From positions 1-44,449 of the forward strand of contig JABANN010000273.1 in assembly GCA_013115125.1 (NCBI GenBank): a DNA stretch of 44,449 bases, read 5' to 3'. Positions 25,401-37,400 of the stretch are shown here, one piece after another. This DNA comes from Perkinsus olseni (taxonomy: Eukaryota; Perkinsozoa; Perkinsida). The translations under genes and the position numbers were made by a program. Numbering within the stretch: the stretch's first letter is position 1; each line of letters starts with the position of its first letter. The notes beneath the pieces are model-generated. The model worked only from the letters and a program-made list of their open reading frames with translations, was not told the origin of the DNA and did not search any database.

Positions 25401-28400
25401 GTAGCATGTTAGTCGCTGTTTACACCAGTACACTCTTTCCCGGCAAGGACGCTCAGAGAAGATACTTTCTTCTTGATGAGCTCAAACTCTAAGCGGAATG
25501 AACGTCTTCCAGAACTCACCAGCGGGACCAGCAGGGCTCCCTCCCAGTAGGAAGGTGAGGGCGGTGGTGAGAGTCATCACGCATCGATCAGTCAGCGGTG
25601 TGATGACTAGTCGACCATTGAGCCCCTGGTACTCATAACAATACCGGAACGACCCCGTACCTACAAACGACCCGGGTTCAATTCCCCCACGCCACATCCT
25701 ATTACATTGTTTTATCAATATGTCATCCAACCTCCTGTCCCACATGAACCTCAGCTGGCTTTCCCAAGCGAACTCCCTCGCGTCCAGTATCGAGTCCCTC
25801 ACAAATCGATCGACGATATCGCGAGCGTGCACGTCAAGAATGATCAGAGTATTCACGCACTTCCGATTGCAACTGCTCAGGTCCGTCCGTATCAGCTCCA
25901 CGAGCTGTCCTAGCTCATGGCTCTCCTTCCTCAACTCCCTCTTCATAGCGTTCTTATCGCCCTTCTCCATCACGCGCTTGAACGTGTCTTCGATGCTCCA
26001 CGTCCACCATATTTGAGTGCCGGCCAGCACGACCATACCCAACCTCGACAGTATCCACTTCGTTCGGGGCGTCGAGGGATACTGGTAGACAGCTTCCTTC
26101 ATCAACCTCAATAGGGAATCTTTCATTTCGTCATCGACCTGAGTAACACGAGGGAATTTTATGCTACCAACACGTTCACAATAGAATCAGAATTCCAGGC
26201 CTATTGAACCTCGGTCACCTTGGTCATCCACTCTTCGACAGCTCCGACCGCCTTGACGGGTGTACCGAAAGACCATCGCTCCCCCTCATCGGATACCATA
26301 CCAATCACAGTAGATGCTGAAAATGTCGCGATGAGGCACCCAACTACAAGTGCACGGTGCCGGGATCGAACCCACGACCTCTACACACCCATCCACCCGT
26401 TTACTCGTTACTTCCCGGTTTAAAGACAATCTCCTTAGCGTTGTCAAAGAGCTTGAGTGAGTGAGGCTGCACTGCTTGAGGATCCGAGCTCCCCAGTATA
26501 GACAGCAGCTCGTCGTCCGATATGAAGTAGAAGCGGGGGAACAAGGCACCTGACAAGTTCAACTGTACTGAGTCAGCAAGGCCCGACGCCTCACGGACGC
26601 AGAACCAAGAATACGCATCGACCTCGTCATCAAGACTCTCTCAAGATGCCAATCACCGCAGTTGAATTCGCCAGTATCAAAAACAATAAGTTTCTGTTGC
26701 CCTCCGCAACCCTCGTTGCCCTTGTTATTCCGCACCAAAACCTGCCCCCAAAACGCTCCCTCTCCCTCCACTCACGCTTGGTGTCAAGATAATCCGTAAG
26801 GCTCTTCTGAGTCCTGTCCAAGTCCGCCGTCAGACCCTTCAATTCACTCAGTCTGTCGTTGGCGCAGCATGCTTGAATCGCGTTAGGACTCGAGGCACTA
26901 AACCCAGACTTTCCTATCACCGGTATCAACAGCAACGCTCTCGATCGCTATTATCGAGCCAATTGTTGTACGCCCCTGAGCTTGAGCACGCTGAGCTCCC
27001 TCGCAATTGCGCTCCCTCGGTGAGCTCGTGCTCACCGACTATACCATCTACAGGGACTGCCTCACCATTCAGTGGCGTTCATATTCTCGCTTTCAAATTC
27101 TCGGAGCAATAACAAGATCTTAATTCATAGGGTCGCTCAACCATCACCACAAGAGCCCCTTCCGAACTTACGTTCGTTCCATCAGCTCCTTGAATACCTT
27201 GTGAATCTTGTCGAATTTCTTAGCCTCCTCAGGCAGCTGCAATCTGATATCATCCGAATCCAAAAAGATACTCTCAAGGTACCTGACAAGAGCCAACCTC
27301 AGGATGCCATTCTACCGACCCCCAACACGCTATACTCCTCATCAGTCGATCAACACTCGGATTGAGAGAGAGCCACAGACGGGAGGCACCCTTTTCCCCG
27401 ACAGACTGATGATCCACTAAGTACCACGCACCAGCGTCACAAGGATGTCCCGAGTATCTTTCTATCTGTACAAGCTCATGATTCACTTTCCCGATCCACA
27501 GGGTGTACACTCTAAACGGACCCATCCCATAATGCGGTTCCAGTCGAGTATATCACCACTTACGATAAGAACTTTCAATTGTGCCACCTACAAATCACGA
27601 GTCGTTCACGACAGGAAATTACGTAAACCCTGTAGCTAGGACTCTGCACGCCTCCAAGCCCTCCCTCCTTACATCCACTTCCGTTGCACAGTGAGCCAGG
27701 CACTGAGCACTTCATTAACAACATTAAGATTCTTCTCCCACCGCTTGATGAAGTCCATCAGCTTCACCGCATATTTGCTCATAGACATACTTTGTAGGAC
27801 CAGAACATGGTCTTCCAATGTCTGCCGTAACTCCTCATTACCGCGAAGCACGTGACCCCGATCTCCTGAAAATTCCACCTCTTCACATCGCTACCAAAAT
27901 TCAAGGCGCTGCGGTTTCGAATAGTATTAGCATCAGTACAAGGTTAGGTTCGAAAAGATAGCGAGAGATCCTCACAGGATGCTCACCACTGACGACAACA
28001 TGATCGATCGTTCTGGCGTATCAGGCAAGGAAGTCGCTACCTTTATAAATCCCCATATCCAAATCCAATGCCCTCCACGCTGCCTCAATCCTCTTCAACT
28101 CGTTCTCGATATTCATCTCATTCGTGGCGGCAGTTCCTGAAAAAATGGCCAATCAACAGCGGAGCGAAGCCACATCTCGGTTCCCACAACGGGAATGATA
28201 AGTCGCTGCTGCTTACTGATCTCATTAACCTCATCCGGGAATCTTTGCAGCTCCAACGCAAACACAGACTTCAGCGTCATAGAAGACAGGTCGATAGGGG
28301 CATCTTCATCGCCAGCTTGCCCAGCCAGTGCCATGAGCTCTCCCCAATGAGAGGCTTTGATCGCCTCTGTCTTCAGACTGGCAATCAATGGCACGGATTG

Positions 28401-31400
28401 TTTGAAGTCAGACACAACCTGCTCGAGCTTCTTGAAGACCACGCTGGTCTTCAACTCCGGCAACCTGAACGGAGGGAAATCGAGTCCGCGCACTCTTCTG
28501 TATACGACACGACTCGCCCAAGACCCAAGAAGAGTATCCGAGGTCGATTCAGGGAGAATACAAAACAGGTTAGACTCACTCCTTCCCCTTCTTCCTGACT
28601 TTCTTATCATACTCATCTGATGTTCTCTCCAGCAGCCCGATGTCGATCTTCGTCCACAACATATTGCTGAACTCCTCCACCTAACAACAAGAAGGGAGTT
28701 TCCAATCCTCGTGGACAACTTGGAACTCTTGAATTCCCTCAACGAATGACCGTACGGAAGCGAGACCTTATAGGATTTCTACCGATATTTTGAGGGATAA
28801 AGCTACCGAATGAGGCGAGTGAGAATGCTCGGTGAGAAAAAGGACGCGGTCTCACAGCAGCTGCACTACTACAACACCTCCACTGGATACCATCAAATAT
28901 GTCTCCATAACAGGACAAGGAAACTCGTAGATTCGCGAATCATCAAAATTCTCACCAACGTTGTGTTGAAATTGTGGTACTACAGCTTTATAATTTCGGT
29001 GCTCACCGGTGACCCCACGCTACGACCCAAGCGCTCACAAAAACTAACCAAAGTCGATCTCTCTCCTGACGGACTTCCTCTGTCTGAAGTCCTCGGGAGA
29101 AGTGCAGCTCTTTCTGCGCGCGAAAATCCAAATTCCGTGGATCTCGGAGTCCAGTTCACGATGCCTCCACCCACCTCTCCTCCACCTTACCATTCTCCGA
29201 TGGTCTTCATAAATGTCATAGACATTCGTCAGCAACTTCAGTTGTTTCTCCAAAATTACCAGTTCCACATAACTTGTTATCGGCAGATTGAACAGCGTCT
29301 CCGATCTCACCAACTCCTAATAAACCAACGAGACACATTGAAGCCGCGAAGGTTGGCAGATGACGAGAAAGAAATTCGAATCCTGAGAACCTCGGAAATT
29401 TGTTCCGACCTCCTTCCTCTTCAAACGCTGGTTCATCTCGTTTTGGTATTTCCTCATGAGCTCAGCCCCTTCCTCCAGGTTAACATCGTCTGTGCCTGGT
29501 TGAGATATCTTGCCTCAACAGGTCCAGATAAGCTCTTGGAGGTCGTTTTTGATACATCACTTCAAGCCCGTCTAGCTCAGTCGGTAGAGCGCAAGGCTCT
29601 TAACCTTGTGGTCGTGGGTTCGAGCCCCACGGTGGGTGTATTCATATATAAGACTCACGGTTTCCTTCGCGATTACTAATTCATGCACCCCTCAACTTCC
29701 ACAAGCACACAACGGCAGCTAACACCTCTTCATGAACCTACCTGGTCCTCCAGCACTGAAATCATCGAGTAGCTTGCTACATTCCGCGCTGAAGTCCACA
29801 ACCTGACCACAACCACCGCAACCAGTCATGCCAAAGCAGCAAACTGGGATCATCGAAGTGGGTACTGTACCAACAATCGGTAACAACAACTTTCCACCGA
29901 GCGAAGATGATAATTCCACCGACGCGCCAACAGGAGCGATCCTCCAACTCAGGCCACGCAGGCCCGAATCGCCACCACCCACCTCCTGCTTAGTAATATC
30001 TGCGAACTCAATCTTGCTCTTCTCAAGAGCCAAGTCCTTCGCCCGAGAGTATCTCTTCAAACTCCTCCACGAGTCGGGTAGACGATCAGCCAAGCTCAGC
30101 TCCTCCGCCTTCACTTTGCACTTGTATGATAACAAAGTCCGATACCTGAAATCCGCAGAATCCCGATCCACTTCCCTAGTACCCCCTCTGCCGTGTACAC
30201 GCTCACACCACGATTATCGAACACGACTGATCAGGCGCACTCAGCCCATCCCACTAGGGAGAAGCAGCAACGGCAGTCAGAATGAAACCCCTCAGCCCAC
30301 GGTGGCCTTACTTTTCCCTAACATCAGCTATCCGTATTTCCATATCCATATGGACTGCTTCAATTGTCGATATCGTGTTGAGCATGGACTTCAACTCCTC
30401 CAACTTAGTTGGCGTAAAGTCGATATTGTCCTTGTGGTCTCTTATTTCGACCTGACAACAAGTGGTGCGTGCGGGCTGATGATACCTTCTTATAGCGAAA
30501 CGACTTCTCAACCCACGAGAATCGTCAGACCGTGCAAGGATACTGAATTGATATAGCGTTCAACAGTCGCCGTTGAAATGGTTAAAACAGGTTATCCACA
30601 GGATTGTAGCATGAAATCCCTACTCGTATTTTATCCAAATCCTTTGACGCCATATCCGCTAGTATTCTTCCATACTCCCTCGTCCACTCCTGCGCTTGGC
30701 TCCGGATACCTGCTACACCACACCTCCTCAAAAACACTCTCCGGATGACTTTCAGTGATCCCTAGATGAGCTAACGACGAGCTAGATAGCCTAGAGTGTA
30801 CTCTCGATATTCGCTCTTTCACGCAGGAAAGATCGCCTAACGTCAGCACCCAGCAACCACCAACCTGTGATGATGGCGCTGCAGTCCACACGAATGAAGG
30901 CCACATCATGATCCCTCTTCTGTTCCAGCATAGTTTCCACCAGATTTTTATAAACCTTCAGGTGCGCGTCAAAATAGCCCAGACCATGCTTCTTCTCGAC
31001 CGCAACTCGCTCCAAATCCTGTCGCCTCTTCACGTCCCACAACCCCCATTGGGTATCATATTTCTTCCAGCTGCGCATGAACTTGTTAATGGTTTGGAAC
31101 ACTTGCTGGACCGAATTCTGGATGGTCATGGTCATCTCGATCAGAGCTGGGTTCTGTGAGACGTCCTTATAGAAGGAAAAAGCCAAGGCTTTCTCCTCAT
31201 CCAACTCTGTGGACTGCGTCGGGACCTGAGAAAGATGCGATCACGAACCCAAGCACATCCATGATATGCAAGCATCAACCTAGGATTCCCCGAGACATGA
31301 ACACCGCTCATGCAGATTTCCCACCACTACCAATAAGCAGGTTCCGTCCATCCATCTCACAAAGGCCGCGGAACTATGCAGGACGTTCTGTAGGAGTTTT

Positions 31401-34400
31401 GTTATCAACTTGAAGACTCCATGAAGAGAGCCCACAACAACCTCAGGAGGGTTGAACTCCGATCTGATCTTGATCAGCGGCGGTCGTTGGTTGCCCTCCG
31501 CAGCTGTAGAAGTCAAGAGCACCTACAAAGGCCCAACAGCATATGACCCGACGGAAGCCAACCGACCGTCGCATCTTCTTCCCAGATTTTTTACGGAGCA
31601 AATCTCTGTACGGTTCGAGATAAGACGTTTTACAGAGCAAGACTCTATCGCAGCTACACTATCACGCCCGCCCAGTTTACCTGAAAGGTGCTCAGCCCTC
31701 TGACCAGTGCCGTCGTGATTGCATTGAAGAATTTCCTCTCCCAATACGCGTAATACTCCCTCATGCTCTCAGCCGCCCCGGACTTCGTTCCCGCGGTAGT
31801 TTCCTCTATTTTAATCAGAAACGGCCCAATAGCCTCGTACTGATCTACCAGCTTCTCAACCTCGCTCAGCCGGTGAGTCTCGAAGTAATCGTAAAACTCC
31901 TGAACATCCATGACCCGCTGGTAGTCGCTGCTCGAGTCCACAGAATCCTCAGCAAGAGTGCTGGTCGAAGGCGACGGACTGAGATCTGTTTTCGTCCAGT
32001 CGAACGGTCGGACCAAAATCGATTGCTCGATCGATTCAACAACTGCTTGAACTCGCTCTTCGGACTTCTCCACTTGCTCTCTGATATTCCTGAATGCCGC
32101 GATACCGCGAGTAGCCGACTCGATGAAGTCGACGATTCCGAGACTATTCCAATTGAGCGGGGTCAGCCCGGGGCGCAAACACTTATGGAGATCCGCAATC
32201 TGTGTGTGCAGCACCTTGCATTGTACCTAAAACACCGTCACTGCGCCACAAAATTGTAACCCCCAAGTGCCACAAACGACATATACCCTCGCCGGGATTC
32301 GAACCCTGGACCTACCATCGTCAGTCCTCCAATCGCCTCCTCGTATCCTCGCAGCATCACTCTCAGTTGTTCAGCATAGTCCTTGTACTTATCCATCTGC
32401 AGCGCCAGATTGAGCACCGCCCCCGGGAGCTCGAAGCCGCCGATCAGATCGAAATTTTGCGCTTCCTTCATCAGCTCTATCAGCTCCGGAGCCAAGTTCA
32501 CCACGTAAGTTGACGAAGCTCTCCCTTCATGCCTCTCTACAGCCAGAATGCTCCGATTCAAGCATTCCGTCGCCGTCACCACCGCCGCTGCCTTCCGCCA
32601 CTCTCCGAAAAGATCCTTTTCATATTTCAAAATCGCCTTTCCAAGTTCCACGTAATCACCACAGGCCTGCTGGCCCTTAGGACTGTCCAGCAACGACTGC
32701 ATACTCCTGAGGGCGATGATGGGCCGCTTTACTCGCTCCAGAATATTTCGGGCCCAGGCGATCGCGCCCGACACCGGCGGAGCGCCCTTCGCGACTCGGG
32801 GATGGTCCTCTGAAAACGGAAAACAGTTGGACTCTACCAAAGGGCGACGGCCATGATCTGTGCGAGAAGGCGTCGATTATTGAACTCACCCTACTATAGC
32901 GATAATCGAGCGCACAAAAAGGATGATTCACTTCCGCACTCGCAGAGCTTCCAATGATACGCCTTAAAAAGAAGTCGACTTTTCTGCTGACACAGATCAT
33001 ACTCTCCCGAGCTAATATTCTCAGCGGTTCAGCCGCCTACAGTAAGCGGCGTATTGACGAAAGACGTGCCGCCGCTCATCATGCTGGGGAGCCGCAGTGC
33101 ACGGCAGTGAGCGACACGACGAGTGTGACGGCTGCCGACAGGAGACATATTCTCGACTCTGACTACTGTCTCTTTGGAAGAGCTCCGTCATCCGACGGAC
33201 TTCATTGCCGTACTGCACCACAATGTCCGCGAACTTCTCGTTCATCTTCTCATTTATCCGCTCACGACTTTGGATCGACTTGAAATTCTGCAGAAGCTGG
33301 AAGGCTCCCTCTGCTGAACGTAACTGACATGAGGAGACCAAAGTCGTCCCGCACTGGAAGGACTTCAGTAACTCTGGTTCTCCGACAGATTCCACATCAC
33401 CAATGGACAGAATGCGGAAAATAAACACACCCACCGTGGGGCTCGAACCCACGACCACAAGGTTAAGAGCCTTGCGCTCTACCGACTGAGCTAGACGGGC
33501 TTACGGTACAATTACTGGCAACCATCTTCCAGAAGATCATTTAGACAGCCAAGAAGGCCATCCAACGGCACAGAATCCCGCCGAGAAGGTAGAGTGTGCT
33601 ATATGAGAGCCGACGAGCTACCTGTCTGAATCTTGTGTCGAGGAAGACGATTGCCTTATCCTCGATCTCGACAGTTTTCTCTCTGAACTGCTGCATAACC
33701 CTGTCCCAAGCCTTCCGGTGCCTCTCGTCGAAGCATTCGCTGAAGGTTTTGAACGCAGCTGCTGAGCTTGCCACTTCCTCGAGGAGGTTATCGATGCCCA
33801 CTGGGTCGCCTGTAACCTGGACCATAGACATGAGGGGACGGATAAACATATAGAGCGACTGATAACGAAGGGCTGTGCCGAGAATTGAACTCGGGACCTC
33901 TCGCACCCTAAGCGAGAATCATACCACTAGACCACACAGCCGATAATACCTAATTGAAGCACACCTCTTCCTCACCTCTTTCAGCTCCGGCCCAAGGAAC
34001 TTATAGAACTGTTCCAGCACCTTTGTGATCTCCATCAAATCACCACATATCTTCGACATGTATTTCGTTCGCTTGAACAGCTTGGCTCTGTCAAACTCCC
34101 ACCTGAGCCCTCAACACGTTCGTACCACCCCGAACGACCCAAACAAGAAGGGAAATCAGGAACATGGGGTTCCTGCGAGCATACTCAAGAGATCTCGAAT
34201 CGAACTAGGCCGAACATAGGCCATTCCGGCTCACGAAAAGTCTCCAAGCGTAATATCGGAGGACGCAGCTCGAACCATGTGAATTGCGAGGGTCTTGCTC
34301 ATCATATTTTTCAGCGGGCCAGAATTTCCTTCAAGCCGCAGTCTCGTCCGACTCTCTCCCCCCGACAGCCCACCTGTGATCTGAACCGCTCTCCTCGATC

Positions 34401-37400
34401 CTCGATCGCGTCTCCATGTAGCTCCGCTCCCAACCGTCCAAAGTCGCCTTGCACCGCCCCACAATCGCTCCCGCCCTCACTGGACTTCTCCTCAACAACG
34501 CCCGAACGCTAATCTGATCATTCACCCTCCCCGCTATCTGCTCGGCTATTCGAGTGAGCAAAGGCTCCATCCTTTCGTCTGTGTTGTAGTATCTACAGAA
34601 GGACGTTATAAGTCGCTCAAGTTGGCTCGTTAAACGCCGGAGAGAGAGCGCAAGGCCGAGAGCGGAGACTAAACTATCCGTTGATTACCACAGACGAACT
34701 ACAAGGAGGTGAACAGATCTTGTGACGATATTTTCACATCGGGCATCGAGCTGCCAATGAATCAATTAGATTTTGTGTTCTTCATTTCTGTGTGAGGTCC
34801 GAACAGTCAAGAAAAGCTGAGTTCATCGGGCTGTTAGCCTCTACACCGCAGCCACACATGAGAATACCGGAACCCATCTCGAGCAGCAAGGAGCTCCGAC
34901 CACAGAGCGGAGCGAATACCCAAGAGACGCAGACTCTCCGATCCAATCACCAAGTTGAGAATACATCGCCAACATCAGTTCTCTAACGGGCACCCAAGCA
35001 CCAGTTACCTGCTCACAACCCAGACCATCCTGAGCGCATTGAGCAGGTTTGGAAGGGTCTCCGCGATCTCAGTCATCCCCCCGTTCGTCAGCTTTTTCAA
35101 ATGCCGTTCGAGAGTCATCAAGAACCTCACCTGCGAACAGCGGTACACAGACGCTCGTGCAAAGTACTACATTATCCTTGGCCTCCAGGTGCAACTTGTG
35201 CAACGCCGATTGCCTCTCCTTAAAACGTCCGAGGACTCTCCCACCAGACTCTGTTCCCTCTCCTCCAGGACCGCTCTGGAGGTACCTCTCTACCACCTCC
35301 ACAACCTATCAGAACAACAGGCGGCTCGGTAACAGACGATAGCGAAGGAGCCGCACGGAAAGCAAAGATACTCAATGCATTGAGGTTGAAGGCTGCAGAA
35401 TGCAGGAATTGAGATACGCGAGACGGACACGTTATATGGAACAAACAATACTGCCTCACAATCAGGGCCGCCGCAGCCCGCACCCGAGAGCCCTTGGTAC
35501 CTTTTGACAGGCGCCCAGCTTCAACTGCTCGAACAAGCTCGACAGCCTCTCACTGCGGTCCCTCCAGAAGAGTATCTCAGCCATCGGATGCTTCCCCGTC
35601 GCTGACGACTGGGCATTTTCCGCTTCCAGCAGCTTTTCCACCTCTTCCGTCTGAAATTTTGCCATGCGTTTTCACAACTTCCAATACCAAGTCGACAGCG
35701 TCGCAGAAGTTCGACAGCCATCTCACTCATGCTTCCACGGCCCCTCCACTCTAGCGCAGCAACGAGACCAAAATTGAACTTCGAACAGACAAAGGACACT
35801 GCACCGGATCTAGGGGGGTCGGATCTTCGTTCGCAAGCGGAAAATCCCGTCGGGATTTTCCCGGCGGGAAAATCCCGCCCGATTTGTCTCCGAGAATTAT
35901 TATAGCACCGCTGGTCAAGCATTCTCCTGCCCCCTCACCCATTTCTCCACAGTTTCCACGCAGACCCTCAGGTTTCCCTCGTATGCTTCTGAGCCCTCTT
36001 CTATCATCTTCAGCAGCTCATCCAGATCCAACCCCTCCGGCGGCCTGATGCTCGACAACCCGTAAACCTGCGCCGAATATCGCTTTGCCCGGACAAAGTC
36101 AGAGTAAGTCCGCTCACCTGTGAAGCCACCTGCCCCACTCTTTGATTGAATTTACTCGCACTGAGCATCAGGTCGTCCTTGACCTCTCCTCCCAATTGGA
36201 CCAGCCTGTTGCTGGTGCTGTCATCTCCTTCGTTCTCATTCTCATCCGAGTCCACAGACTGCTCTGATGCATCGGAATCATCATCCTCGTCGTCCTCAGC
36301 TGCAAAACAAAAAGTTTCAACCGACCCGTTCCCATCAGACACAGCGAACGAGTATTAAGGAAGATATCCAAACGAGTGCAGACGAGTGCAGAGAACCCAG
36401 CTGTCGAACCATCGACTGCGTCATGATCACCGCCGCCGACTCACTGACCTGAGCTGACAATGCTAGTCATGTCCATCGCCGCCGCTTCGGGCAAGGACAG
36501 CCGCTGTGGGCCCGAGCTGATGTGAGACGCCGTCAACGACGCCCGGTTCCGACTTGGGCTCAGACTCCTCGGTGGCCTGATGATCATAGAACGATCATCA
36601 GTTGCCGAGCTTGAGCTGCAGCCTTACTTGTACTCCAAGGCAGGCAAGAAGAGCTGCTCCATGACCCTCTGGACGTCATAGAGCATCGTAGACCCTCCCA
36701 GGACACCAAAAATACAGCTGTTCAGCATCGCCACGTTTACCTAGACAGTGAGTAGGGTAAGAGCAAACGGCCTCAAACGGATGCAATAACGAGCAGCATC
36801 GACCACCGCAGGAGAAGCCAAACACACATATGGCTGCAACAATCACACCCACGGCTGGGAAGTTTTAGTCGGGCCGTTAGAAGACTGAGCATCGTCGATT
36901 CCAACGCAGGGGCGGCTGCTACTAATACAATACTAATGCTAATGAATCCTACTAATCCTAATAATGCTACTTCTACTCGATACACCGGTGAAGAGGGCGC
37001 AGATAAACGATCGTTCATTTCTAGCAGACTCACCTCCTTCCCTGCAGTTTCGATTTTCCCACTGGCCGTCTTTATGAAGTACATTCCGGCGCTCGGTCTG
37101 CCCATCTCGATCACTACCCTCGAGAGCTCATGCATGCCAGTGGACACGTGCAGGGCCTGAAGAGCTGATGGTCGGAGGACAGTCCCACACGTATCCCGAA
37201 ACAACAAGAAGGCCCAAGCGCCACGCTCGTGCGCTTGTCCGAAAAAGTCATTCCGTTCAAACCAAGCTGTCGCACACGACGCCTCTGGATCCCTATCGCA
37301 GCATCAGCCGGGTACTACATAGTCATCCTCGAGGCGACCGAGGCCATCGCGCTACTGCGAATCGGCAAAAACTCGCAGGCATCAGTCCAACCACGAGGTA

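Larger units (their letters stand above)
26130..31210 (-). other. Dynein linker (DHC_N2) region
   Basis: The linker is the mechanical lever that swings over the AAA ring. Clear exons are [20 protein letters not shown] (about 31120-31060), [20 protein letters not shown] (about 29300-29240), [15 protein letters not shown] (about 28260-28220), [18 protein letters not shown] (about 27760-27690), [17 protein letters not shown] (about 26540-26480) and [17 protein letters not shown] (about 26315-26265). All match the order seen in axonemal heavy chains. Confidence 0.8.

Noticed and set aside
28810-29679. 289-codon plus-strand open frame
   Set aside because: It runs antisense to dynein linker exons ([13 protein letters not shown] and neighbours) and through the tRNA-Lys gene, and it has no recognisable domain.
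31455-31470. B-box-like GGAGTTCAACCC on the minus strand
   Set aside because: It lies in a dynein exon ([12 protein letters not shown]) and departs from the consensus.
36917-36975. CTAAT-rich stretch in a dynein intron
   Set aside because: Looks like simple-sequence drift; no regular unit or boundary.
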